A stretch of DNA of 55,935 nucleotides, from the NCBI GenBank assembly GCA_903834135.1, contig CAILHZ010000015.1, positions 1 through 55,935 on the forward strand. Reading direction: 5' to 3'. Origin of the DNA: an uncultured Opitutia bacterium. GTDB lineage: Bacteria > Verrucomicrobiota > Verrucomicrobiia > Opitutales > Opitutaceae. Shown here piece after piece: positions 38,160 through 46,703 of this stretch. The notes beneath the pieces are model-generated. The model searched no databases. It was not told where the DNA came from and saw nothing but the letters and a program-made list of their open reading frames with translations. The position numbers and the translations under genes are program-made. Each line of letters begins with the position of its first letter. The first letter of the stretch is position 1.

Positions 38160-39233
38160 TTATGGAGCCTTTACTGTATTTAAGAACTTAAGGAAATCTG
38201 CTTTCTGCTTAAACACAGCATCTGAAGTTCCAGTAAGTTTAAAAAACCATGTACTACCATTCCAAGGTAGCAGTGCTGCTATAATTGCCTTTGAACTAGG
38301 CCCTACCGCTTCAATAATAACAAAATGTAAATTCTGTACATCTAGTGCAGTACTAGATTTATCAAATTGGGCCTGATCAATCGCAGTAAGACCTACCTGC
38401 CCTCTCCACCGATTTACGTTTGCTAAAGCACCTCCGACATCTCCAGGGAAAGCACTGATTGCAATTTCTGCATCCCCTGCACTGTAGCTAGCCTTACGCA
38501 TCGCAACAGCTGGCTTAAGTTGCCATGCACTTTGCACAGTCCATGTCAGTGAAGCACCTTCTGCAGTAGGTACTGGCGTAGCACTCATATCTGCTGGTGC
38601 TGTCATCACAGGCATTGGAGTACTTGCAACTGTTTGTGGTGATGAACTTACTGTAATCGTTTTTAAAAAAGTAATAAAATTTTGTTTTTCCTGACCTACT
38701 GCTTCGCTATCACCAAGCATTTTAAAAAACCAAGCCTTACCGCCTTGATGCAACCAAGCTGCAAGTAAGCGCTGAGCAGGCTTACCAGAAGACGGTAAAC
38801 CTAGAGAATCAGTTAACTGCAAAGTTCCAGCTGAGGAGTCCACAGCCTGCAGAGCTGAAGCAAGTTGATCTTGTGTTAGAGGACTTAGACCAACCTGCCC
38901 TCTCCAGCGATTTACATTTGCGAGATCTTCACCCCCATCACCAGGAAAAGAAACAACCGATATATCAAGTACTTCTGCTTTTGAGCCATGTGCTACAAAA
39001 CTGGCTATGCGCATACCTGAAGCAGGTTTTGACTGCCAACTTTCTGGAGCACTCCATGCTAAACCGACCTGAGTTACAGGAGTTTGCGCTTCACCTGCAA
39101 AAGCAGGCGCTGGAGCATCACTTTCCTTAGGGATCTGGTAGTGAGTAATACTCTTATCTCCACATCCACAGAGTAATACACATGTAGCGAGTAAAACAAA
39201 ATGAGGGGAATAACGAAATGCGAGATAAGTCAT
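38160..39233 (-). CDS. lipoprotein with two copies of an uncharacterised domain
   Basis: 357 residues with a lipoprotein signal (LLATCVLLCGC, lipidated Cys24 most likely). The rest is two copies of a domain of about 130 residues: about 58-198 and 228-357. Both hold W..K-P---MR-ASF/Y, a SFPGD/AFPGD turn, and the identical 12-residue block ANVNRWRGQVGL. Both end in a K/S-WFFK-GDS/GTSDAV--K--F--FLKT/LNT pattern. A Pro/Ala/Thr linker joins them. I do not recognise a function. Nothing catalytic is visible; it may bind a ligand at the envelope. Confidence 0.8.
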   Translation of the reverse strand: MTYLAFRYSPHFVLLATCVLLCGCGDKSITHYQIPKESDAPAPAFAGEAQTPVTQVGLAWSAPESWQSKPASGMRIASFVAHGSKAEVLDISVVSFPGDGGEDLANVNRWRGQVGLSPLTQDQLASALQAVDSSAGTLQLTDSLGLPSSGKPAQRLLAAWLHQGGKAWFFKMLGDSEAVGQEKQNFITFLKTITVSSSPQTVASTPMPVMTAPADMSATPVPTAEGASLTWTVQSAWQLKPAVAMRKASYSAGDAEIAISAFPGDVGGALANVNRWRGQVGLTAIDQAQFDKSSTALDVQNLHFVIIEAVGPSSKAIIAALLPWNGSTWFFKLTGTSDAVFKQKADFLKFLNTVKAP

Positions 39234-39369
39234 AATAGGAGATGCAGGCTATAGTGTATTATATGATCGGCTAAGCAGTAATTACTCAAGCTTGCTGATG
39301 CGTAGTAATACAAAGCATTAGATCGTAACACAAACGTGTAAAATATCACTAAGGTTCTTATCGACAAGG

Positions 39370-41973
39370 ATGATCAGGAAGACTTCGATGAATCTAATGA
39401 ATATTTGTCGCAACCTAACATCATTAAGCATAATTTTAGCAGTCGGTGCATCGCTAGCAGCAGCGGCTATACTGCCTGGTCTACAGCCCGATGGCTCAGT
39501 ACTTCTGCACAACCAGTGGCCGATTAAGCCTGCAGGCTCCCAACTCACTCTGGGTGAATTTCCCGTCTCAATAGCGCTTGATCCATCTGGTCACTACGCT
39601 GCAGTACTACATGCAGGCCAAGGAAAGCACGCAATTTGGCTAATTGATGTAGCAAGTCAGAAAACAATTCAGGTAGTAAATATTGTAGAAGCATTTAACG
39701 GCCTTGCATTTTCGTCAGATGGCCAACTCTTAGCGTGCAGCGGTGGCAGTGAACAGGTGATTCGTTTATTCTCTTTTTCTAACGGCACCTTGCATGACCA
39801 TAAAGCTGTAATAATTGGCAAATCAAAAGATCGTGCAGTTGTAACTGGTGTAACGTTTAAGCCCTATTCGCATATAGCCCTTGCAGCACGTCTGCTCGAA
39901 AATGATGTACACTGTGTAGACTGCGACACAGGTCTTACTTTATGGGTTACACGCCTTGGGGACTCCTTGGATGGAAATAAAAATGCTCCTGCTAGAGAGC
40001 CCAAAGAAACCATCGCTCCTAATGATATATTAGGAGGAACTCAAATTATTGAAGGAGAACAGCCGCTAGATATCATATATGATGATCGCGCAGCTAAAAT
40101 TTATGTAAGCCTATGGGGTCAATCAGCGATTGCTGTTTTAAGCGCTTTGGACGGCCATCAGATCACTCGCTTTGCCTGTGGGCTACATCCTAACGCAATG
40201 CAACTATCTCCGAAAAATAGCTTTTTTGATTCAGGCAAACGCCTTTATGTTTCTAACGGAGGACTTAATACCGTGAGTGTATTAGATACAACGGATGGTC
40301 ATATTTTAGAACAACTTAACTCCTCCATTATTGCTGGTGCTACTCCAGGATCAACTCCTGATAGTCTCGCATTAAGTCAGGATGGCAAAAGGCTGTATGT
40401 CGCAAATTCTAACAATAATAATATAGCTGTTTTTGATGTCACAACTGCAGGCACTTCGACCCCTATTGGCTTTATTCCTACAGGTTGGATGCCGACTAGT
40501 GTTCGCTTAACTGCCAATGAAGATCGACTCCTTGTATTGTCTTCACGTGGCTTAACACCTAAGGCAAATAATATTGGTAAGAGTAAAAAATTTCAATATA
40601 TTGGAGCACTGTTTGACGGCTCACTTGCTAGTATTGATCTGTCAAAAGGGGATGCCGGAATACACCAGCTTGAGTCATGGACTAAAACGGCACTTACATG
40701 CGTACCCGCACGAGGAAATACACCTGATGTAGGAATACTCGCCCTACAAGCTACTCAACAAAAACCATCTCCTATCACTCACGTCATCTACGTAATTAAA
40801 GAAAACCGCACCTACGATCAGGTGTTCGGAGATATCGAAAAAGGAAATGGAGATGCTAATCTTTGCCTATTTCCAGAAAGTGTAACTCCAAATCACCATG
40901 CCTTAGCAAAGCAATTTATTTTATTGGATAATTTTTATGCAAACGCTGAAGTCAGCGCCAGTGGGCATGAATGGAGTATGGCAGGTTACTGTTCAGAATT
41001 TGTAGAGAAAATATGGCCACCAGATTATGGACATAGACCACAAGTAACAGGACTAGCCCAAGAAAATTTTCCATACCCTTCAGAAGGCCACTACGCAGCA
41101 GCATTTCCTGCACTCGGTTACATTTGGGATCAAGCCGCTAAGGCAAATGTATCCTACCGCACATACGGAGAATTTATTGTTAATGGTGCTACTGCTAAGG
41201 ATCCCGCTATTGCAATTATGCCAAGCCTGAAAGGTCATCTAGATCCTAACTACCGGGGCTTTGACCTTTCCTACTCAGAGCAGAAAAGAGCTACTGAATT
41301 TATATCTGAAATGAAGCGCTATGAAACATTAGAAGATATGCCTCATTTGCAAATTGTTCGCTTTGGCAACGACCATACTATGGGAGCAAAAGCACACGAA
41401 CATACGCCACGTGCCATGGTTGCTGATAATGATCTAGCACTAGGGCGTCTTATCGAAGCCTTAAGTCATTCACGTTTCTGGGCTAATACCCTAGTTCTAG
41501 TCGTTGAAGATGATGCCCAAAATGGTCCCGACCATGTCGATGCTCACCGCACGGTTGCTCTAGCAATTAGTCCGTACACTCAAAAAGCAGCGGTTGATTC
41601 AACACCCTACACAACCTGCTCAATGCTTCACACGATGGAGCTCATTTTAGGTATCGAACCTATGTCCCAATTCGATGCGAGTGCACAGCCCATGTGGGCT
41701 TCATTCCAGGCAGTGCCTAATCTATCCACTTATACGGCTCTTACTCCGAAAGTTAATTTAGATGAAACCAATCCTGTTGGAACACGTGGTGATAAGGTTT
41801 CATCAACCTTTGATTTCTCTAAAGAAGATAGGATTGATGAAATAGCTTTTAATCGGGTCATATGGGCTACAGTAAAAGGTGAGAAATCCACAATGCCTGC
41901 ACCCGTTCACGCCGCCTTTGTTAGATCATTAAAACATCACTCTAATACTGACGTCGACGCTGATGACGACTAA
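39370..41973 (+). CDS. beta-propeller (YVTN-type) protein fused to a phosphoesterase domain
   Basis: 867 residues. A signal-type hydrophobic segment lies at about 16-35 (SLSIILAVGASLAAAAIL), so it is exported. Residues about 45-440 form WD40/YVTN-like propeller repeats (GKRLYVSNGGLNTVSVLDT, DGKRLYVANSNNNNIAVFDV). Residues about 470-790 resemble the phosphoesterase family of phospholipase C and acid phosphatases: HVIYVIKENRTYDQVFGD, FYANAEVSASGHEWSMAGY, FGNDHT and VVEDDAQNGPDHVDAHRT. The metal-ligand Asp/His residues seem present. ATGs at codons 7 and 10 are alternative starts. The substrate is unknown. Confidence 0.85.
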   Translation: MIRKTSMNLMNICRNLTSLSIILAVGASLAAAAILPGLQPDGSVLLHNQWPIKPAGSQLTLGEFPVSIALDPSGHYAAVLHAGQGKHAIWLIDVASQKTIQVVNIVEAFNGLAFSSDGQLLACSGGSEQVIRLFSFSNGTLHDHKAVIIGKSKDRAVVTGVTFKPYSHIALAARLLENDVHCVDCDTGLTLWVTRLGDSLDGNKNAPAREPKETIAPNDILGGTQIIEGEQPLDIIYDDRAAKIYVSLWGQSAIAVLSALDGHQITRFACGLHPNAMQLSPKNSFFDSGKRLYVSNGGLNTVSVLDTTDGHILEQLNSSIIAGATPGSTPDSLALSQDGKRLYVANSNNNNIAVFDVTTAGTSTPIGFIPTGWMPTSVRLTANEDRLLVLSSRGLTPKANNIGKSKKFQYIGALFDGSLASIDLSKGDAGIHQLESWTKTALTCVPARGNTPDVGILALQATQQKPSPITHVIYVIKENRTYDQVFGDIEKGNGDANLCLFPESVTPNHHALAKQFILLDNFYANAEVSASGHEWSMAGYCSEFVEKIWPPDYGHRPQVTGLAQENFPYPSEGHYAAAFPALGYIWDQAAKANVSYRTYGEFIVNGATAKDPAIAIMPSLKGHLDPNYRGFDLSYSEQKRATEFISEMKRYETLEDMPHLQIVRFGNDHTMGAKAHEHTPRAMVADNDLALGRLIEALSHSRFWANTLVLVVEDDAQNGPDHVDAHRTVALAISPYTQKAAVDSTPYTTCSMLHTMELILGIEPMSQFDASAQPMWASFQAVPNLSTYTALTPKVNLDETNPVGTRGDKVSSTFDFSKEDRIDEIAFNRVIWATVKGEKSTMPAPVHAAFVRSLKHHSNTDVDADDD

Positions 41974-41982
41974 GTTGATCTT

Positions 41983-42291
41983 GTGATTAATCCATCCTCT
42001 ATACAGTTAATCGGTTCTGAAATTGCTATTCTGTGGACTGACGGCGCCGAGAGTTACTATAGCGGCGAATTTCTACGTGCTGCCTCCCCAAGTGCTGACA
42101 ATTTAGGTGAGAGAGACATCTTTGGAACCCAGTATGGTGGTGATGGGCCAAGGCATTTCCCTGGCGTAACGGTGACGCATTTCGAACAAGTTGGTAATTA
42201 CGCAATTCGTTTTGATTTTAGTGATGGCCATAGAACTGGGCTTTACACTTACGATTACTTAAGAAGACTAAACACCTCAAAACCTCTATGA
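41983..42291 (+). CDS. DUF971-domain protein
   Basis: A 102-residue protein of the DUF971 type, the same fold as the N-terminal domain of gamma-butyrobetaine hydroxylase. The pattern [31 protein letters not shown] and the end [25 protein letters not shown] are typical. A role with iron-sulfur or iron proteins has been proposed for the family. It starts at GTG, 9 bp after the phosphoesterase gene, and its stop overlaps the hisI start (ATGA), so the two are translated together. Confidence 0.82.
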   Translation: MINPSSIQLIGSEIAILWTDGAESYYSGEFLRAASPSADNLGERDIFGTQYGGDGPRHFPGVTVTHFEQVGNYAIRFDFSDGHRTGLYTYDYLRRLNTSKPL

Positions 42292-42752
42292 GTATACCTA
42301 TTTTCCCAGCGCGGACTAATAACTCAGATATCGAACTTGGCACTCTGCTGCAACCAAAGTTTGGATCCGATGGCCTCATTCCCTGCATTACGACAGACCA
42401 TATTACGAATGAGGTTTTAATGTTTGCTTTCATGAATGCAGAATCCCTTGCCCATACGCTTAAAACTAAGAAGGCAACGTACTGGAGTCGTTCACGCAGC
42501 AAGCTTTGGATTAAAGGTGAAGAGTCAGGCAATGCACAACTTGTGAAAGAACTTAGAACTGATTGCGATCAAGACGTTATCTTACTTAAAGTAGAGAATG
42601 TCGGAGGCGCTTCCTGCCATAATGGCTACCCTTCCTGCTTCTATCGTAAACTCAGCGCAAGTGCCCAGGCTGAAGACCCAGCATCACTTACACTCGAATT
42701 TGCAGCAGACCGCGTCTTTGATCCTAAAGACGTCTACAAGAAAAAGCACTGA
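42288..42752 (+). CDS. hisI: phosphoribosyl-AMP cyclohydrolase
   Basis: Opens the purine ring of phosphoribosyl-AMP in histidine synthesis. The zinc/magnesium site motifs DCDQD and [15 protein letters not shown] are intact, as are [18 protein letters not shown] and [20 protein letters not shown]. 154 residues, without a fused HisE domain. No other his gene is nearby, so the pathway is scattered. It converges with lpxC-fabZ with no gap between stop codons. Confidence 0.95.
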   Translation: MSIPIFPARTNNSDIELGTLLQPKFGSDGLIPCITTDHITNEVLMFAFMNAESLAHTLKTKKATYWSRSRSKLWIKGEESGNAQLVKELRTDCDQDVILLKVENVGGASCHNGYPSCFYRKLSASAQAEDPASLTLEFAADRVFDPKDVYKKKH

Positions 42753-44093
42753 TCAGGTATCAAGCGCCTGATCATCCAGCACCATAAACATTAAATCAGC
42801 AGAAGATACTGCTTGGCCATTTACGCTACATTCTGCAGTTGCTGTAGCAAGTTTACCGCCACGCGCTTTAAGTAGTTTAGCAGTAATGATAAGTTGATCC
42901 CCTGGCCTTACAGGCTTACGGAATTTAACTTTATCTGCACTCATGAAAAAAGCCGTCTTAGCTGTACTGCCAGACAGTCTAAGCATGAGTATACCCGCAG
43001 TCTGAGCCATAGCCTCAAGCTGCAGTACTCCTGGCATCACAGGATTACCCGGGAAGTGACCATTAAAATAAGGTTCATTAATGGTGACGTTTTTAAGGGC
43101 TGTAATTTCTTCATTTCCTTTAAATTCAAGAACCCTATCAACCATCACAAAAGGATAACGGTGAGGTAAAGTTTCTAAAATCCTGCGAATATCGAGCGAA
43201 CTTTCTGTCGCTAAATTAAACACAAGTGGAGCAGTTGCAGGTTTCTTTTTACCACTCTTTTTAGACTCTTGTAATTTCTCAAATAAAACTTTGGTAAGTT
43301 CTGCATTGATTGCATGCCCTGGACGAGTTGCCACGATATGGGCTTTTAGCGGCTTACCTAGTAGTAAAATATCTCCAATGATATCGAGAATTTTATGCCG
43401 AACAAATTCATCTTTGAAGCGAAGCGGTTCTTTAGAGATAATTGCGTCTCCTTTAATTACCACAGCACAATCCAGTGAACCGCCACGGATCTTACCTAGC
43501 TTAATTAGTTCTTCTATATCTTCGTAAATAGTGAAAGTACGTGCAGCTGCAATTTGTGATTGATAGACTTCAGGATCAATTGTCAGAGATAAGTGTTGCG
43601 TGTGAATTCCACGATCATCTGCCGAGGTACATGAAATTTTTAATGTATCGCATGGAAGAGCAATGATTGAAGAATTTCCACGTGTAACAGAAACGGGTGC
43701 ATCGAGTTCAAAGTATTCTCTTTCTGCATTCTGCTCCACAGGCTCGCCTTCGATAATCATGTTTACGAATGGCCGTGCTGAACCATCCATAATCGGAGGT
43801 TCAGAAGCATCCATCTCAATCATCACATTATCTACTCCACAGCCGTGTAGTGCACTTAAGACGTGCTCAACGGTGTGAATTTTTGCATGCCCAGATTGTA
43901 TTGTAGTCGCCCTGACTAAATCTGTGACTAAATCAACACGGGGCAAAATTTCTGGACTGCCGTGTAAATCTATACGCTTAAAGATAATCCCATGGCCTTC
44001 AGGCGCAGGTTTCATAGTCAAAGTGACTGCATCGCCTGTATGTAGAGCGCTGCCTTTAATACTGACCTCACGAGCGAGTGTTCTTTGTTTCAT
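42753..44093 (-). CDS. lpxC/fabZ: bifunctional LpxC-FabZ: UDP-3-O-acyl-GlcNAc deacetylase / 3-hydroxyacyl-ACP dehydratase
   Basis: Joins the committed step of lipid A synthesis to fatty-acid dehydration in one 446-residue chain. The LpxC part (about 1-285) has [14 protein letters not shown] with zinc ligand His77, [12 protein letters not shown] with His233 and Asp237, and the catalytic His260 in [12 protein letters not shown] basic linker ([10 protein letters not shown]) leads to FabZ (about 300-446) with [13 protein letters not shown], active His346 in [12 protein letters not shown] and Glu360 in LQLEAMAQ. All active residues are present, so both activities are expected. Such fusions are known in Bacteroidetes and some relatives. 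Confidence 0.95.
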   Translation of the reverse strand: MKQRTLAREVSIKGSALHTGDAVTLTMKPAPEGHGIIFKRIDLHGSPEILPRVDLVTDLVRATTIQSGHAKIHTVEHVLSALHGCGVDNVMIEMDASEPPIMDGSARPFVNMIIEGEPVEQNAEREYFELDAPVSVTRGNSSIIALPCDTLKISCTSADDRGIHTQHLSLTIDPEVYQSQIAAARTFTIYEDIEELIKLGKIRGGSLDCAVVIKGDAIISKEPLRFKDEFVRHKILDIIGDILLLGKPLKAHIVATRPGHAINAELTKVLFEKLQESKKSGKKKPATAPLVFNLATESSLDIRRILETLPHRYPFVMVDRVLEFKGNEEITALKNVTINEPYFNGHFPGNPVMPGVLQLEAMAQTAGILMLRLSGSTAKTAFFMSADKVKFRKPVRPGDQLIITAKLLKARGGKLATATAECSVNGQAVSSADLMFMVLDDQALDT

Positions 44094-44304
44094 GGAAACT
44101 TAAGTCTAAAGTGTCGTTGAGTGCTACTGGGTGGAGCAAGCGTGGATATTTATAAGTCCTAAGTTAATAGCTAAGAACGATTTACTGCAACACCAAAGCT
44201 ATCTCATAACGCTCCAAAAGTGCGTAGGCACAAAAAACCGTTGTTTTAAGGCTAATTAGACCCACTTTTAATGCCTTAGCATTATCCCCTTCCTACGCAG
44301 TGGC

Positions 44305-44333
44305 TTGACACTCGTGCAGGCATTATCTTACTC
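44305..44333 (+). promoter_or_regulatory. possible efp promoter
   Basis: A perfect -35 TTGACA at 44305-44310 in the 286-bp region before efp, with no good -10 at 16-18 bp (TTACTC at 17 bp). The rest of the region shows no ORF or strong structure. Confidence 0.35.
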
Positions 44334-44379
44334 AGTTCCTTTACTATACAGCCAACCCTTAGTACGAACATAAAGCATC

Positions 44380-44937
44380 ATGCCAGCAGCAAACGATATC
44401 CGCAAAGGTCAGGTCATTAAGTTCAACGGTGAACCCCATTTAGTTATGGAGACCCAGCACCGTACACCTGGAAACTTACGTGCATTCGTACAAGTAAAAA
44501 TGCGCAATCTACGTTACGGCAAGTCCCTGGACCAGCGCTTTGCGTCCACTGAAGCCATTGAAGTACTTCCTACAGAACGCCGCACCTTAGAATTTAGTTA
44601 TGCTGACCGTGAAGCCTTCGCTTTCATTGATCCAGAAACATTTGATCAAATTGAAATCAGCGCTGAAACCCTAGGCGACGTTAAGCATTACTTAACCACA
44701 GGTGGCAAAGTAGACGTCTTATTTGTAGACGAAAAAGCACTTACTGTTGAAATCCCATCTACTGTGACTCTTAAAGTTATCGAATCTTCAGATGGCGTTA
44801 AAGGTGATACAGCTAGCAACGTACAAAAGCCTGCTAAGCTAGAAACCGGTTTAACAATCAACGTACCCTTATTCATCAAGGTAGGTGAATTAGTCCGTGT
44901 AAGTACAGAAGACGGTACGTACTTAGGCCGCGCTTAA
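44380..44937 (+). CDS. efp: translation elongation factor P
   Basis: Relieves ribosome stalling at proline runs. The 185 residues hold the KOW-like domain I and OB domains II and III, including TLEFSYAD, the stretch SAETLGDVKHYLTTGGKVDVLF and the C-terminal NVPLFIKVGELVRVSTEDGTYLGRA. In the domain I loop the sequence is RTPGNLRAFVQVKMRNL, against the usual KPGKGQAF of E. coli. The residue that is modified in many bacteria (Lys34 in E. coli) is therefore Asn32 here. A terminator follows the gene, which stands alone. Confidence 0.96.
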   Translation: MPAANDIRKGQVIKFNGEPHLVMETQHRTPGNLRAFVQVKMRNLRYGKSLDQRFASTEAIEVLPTERRTLEFSYADREAFAFIDPETFDQIEISAETLGDVKHYLTTGGKVDVLFVDEKALTVEIPSTVTLKVIESSDGVKGDTASNVQKPAKLETGLTINVPLFIKVGELVRVSTEDGTYLGRA

Positions 44938-44978
44938 GCTATCTGCTCTTAGTGAGCGAAAAGCGTTTCTGTTTTTGA

Positions 44979-45010
44979 TTAAAGCGGCGGGCCGCTTTAA
45001 TTCTTTATTG
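44979..45010 (+). terminator. intrinsic terminator of efp
   Basis: TTAAAGCGGC (44979-44988) and GCCGCTTTAA (44991-45000) form a GC-rich stem 42 bp past the efp stop, followed by the T-rich run TTCTTTATTG. Confidence 0.8.
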
Positions 45011-45104
45011 TTGAATAGCCTCACAACTAGAAGTGTACAAAACTGTGCCTTGTTTAGGACTAACAAAACGTGTGCGGTCCTTTAAGTCTAAATGTGTGTA
45101 GAAT

Positions 45105-45137
45105 AAAAAAACTCATGCTTTTAAAGCATGAGTTTTT
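45105..45137. terminator. terminator of the nucleoside phosphorylase gene
   Basis: AAAAACTCATGCTT (45107-45120) and AAGCATGAGTTTTT (45124-45137) form a perfect 14-bp stem with a 3-base loop. The minus strand continues with further T residues, so it ends the gene at 45162. It could also act on the plus strand as a second stop after efp. Confidence 0.85.
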
Positions 45138-45161
45138 GAGGAAATAAAATTATCGTACTTC

Positions 45162-46511
45162 TTACGCAACACGCTCAACCACTAAAGGAGGAGCAGTAGG
45201 ACGCTTAGGAGCTAAGCGGTAAGCGTTCTTAAAGTATTCTAGAGCCTGCTCTAACTTAGCTTCATCATTATAATGAATCATCATGAGAGGTTCGCCCTGC
45301 TTTACTTGAGTGCCTACCTTTTTAACTTCGGATACACCGACTGAGTAATCCAACTTATCATCTGGATTTTCACGTCCTGCACCTAAAATATGAACGCCGC
45401 GAGCAATCATGGCTGCACTAATCGTATGAACGTAACCACGTTTTGGAGCTGGAAGTTTACGAATGTGGCGAGCTTGTGCGAATTTTTCAGGATGATCTAT
45501 ATAGGATACATCTCCGCCTTGTGCTTTTACCAAATCTTTAAATTTAGCTAACGCAGAACCGTCTGTTAAGTGACGTTGTACAGTCTGCTTTGCTGAAAGA
45601 GTTGAACCAGCGACTCCTGCAAGACGTACGATTTCCATACCGAGCTTAAGTACTAGCTCCTTCATGTCCTCTGGACCTTCACCCTTTAAGAGTTGAATCG
45701 CTTCTTTTAATTCTAAGGAAGTTCCAACGGTATCACCGAGTGGTTGATTCATATCCGTGACTAAAGCAACACAGCGGCGCTTCATTGAGCGACCAACACG
45801 GGTCATGGAACGAGCGAGTTGTTTAGCCTGTTCTAAATCACGAATAAAAGAACCGTTACCCCATTTTACATCAATAACAAGGCCTTCAGCACCTGCTGCT
45901 AATTTACGGGATAATACACTGCCAGTAATTAATGGAAGACTTGGGATTGTACCGGTCTCTTTTCGCAGTGCATATAACTTAGCATCTGCTGGGGCTAAGT
46001 CAGGATTTTGGGAAACAATAGCTCCACCAATTTTACTTAACTGACTTGCAAAATGATCGTTTGAGAAATCTCCCTTAAAGCCAGGGATTGCACCTAATTT
46101 ATCTAACGTATTGATGATGTAATCGTGCTCAACACCGCACATCATTGGAACAACAACACCCGCTGCCATTGCAAATGGGACAAGAACAAGTGCTGTCTTA
46201 TCACCTACACCACCAGTTGAATATTTATCAATTTTTGGTTTTGCAATTCCAGATAAATCAACAACTTCGCCAGAAAGCATTAACTCTTCAGTTAATTGAG
46301 CGGTTTCTTGAGCGGACATGCCCGAGAAATAAATAGCCATAGCCAAAGCAGACAACTGATGCTGTGGCATTTCTCCATCCAAGGTACTATCTACAATAAA
46401 ACGGATCTCATCTTGAGTAAACTCAGCGCCATCCCTCTTTTTCTCAATTAAGTAGGTAAAGCTTGGCTTTACAAATCGGCGAGACGGTATCGGGCGTTTA
46501 CTGCTGCTCAT
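45162..46511 (-). CDS. deoA: pyrimidine-nucleoside (thymidine) phosphorylase family protein
   Basis: Expected to split pyrimidine nucleosides into base and (deoxy)ribose 1-phosphate. The family frame is clear: FTQDEIRFIVDSTLDGEMPQHQLSALAMAIYF, phosphate site KYSTGGVGDKTALVLVP, ALRKETGTIPSLPLITGSVLSRKLA, VIDVKWGNGSF and the C-terminal barrel-sandwich domain. Two parts deviate: the usual SGRGLGHTGGTLDKLES loop reads CGVEHDYIINTLDKLGA (from Cys125), and the base-contacting Lys of ITASILSKK is Arg202. The specificity may therefore differ. The ORF extends to a GTG at 46625, but ATG 46511 fits the family start (449 residues). Confidence 0.82.
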   Translation of the reverse strand: MSSSKRPIPSRRFVKPSFTYLIEKKRDGAEFTQDEIRFIVDSTLDGEMPQHQLSALAMAIYFSGMSAQETAQLTEELMLSGEVVDLSGIAKPKIDKYSTGGVGDKTALVLVPFAMAAGVVVPMMCGVEHDYIINTLDKLGAIPGFKGDFSNDHFASQLSKIGGAIVSQNPDLAPADAKLYALRKETGTIPSLPLITGSVLSRKLAAGAEGLVIDVKWGNGSFIRDLEQAKQLARSMTRVGRSMKRRCVALVTDMNQPLGDTVGTSLELKEAIQLLKGEGPEDMKELVLKLGMEIVRLAGVAGSTLSAKQTVQRHLTDGSALAKFKDLVKAQGGDVSYIDHPEKFAQARHIRKLPAPKRGYVHTISAAMIARGVHILGAGRENPDDKLDYSVGVSEVKKVGTQVKQGEPLMMIHYNDEAKLEQALEYFKNAYRLAPKRPTAPPLVVERVA

Positions 46512-46703
46512 ATAGGAGTTATATTTAAAGGGATGTGGTCCGTTCCGGTAAAGTTTAGGATAAAAACACCTTCCAAAGATAAGTCGAGCCAAAAGCCACC
46601 CGTAAAAAGAGTCAAAGTGACTCACTTTACCCGTACTTCACTTGCATTAAGCGCTTGCTGGTAATTTGAGGTATATTGAGATAACTCTCTTACCTTAAGT
46701 ACA

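Noticed and set aside
46512..46625. 38-codon extension of the nucleoside phosphorylase
   Set aside because: It starts at GTG, has no family similarity and would take up most of the divergent promoter region with argS.
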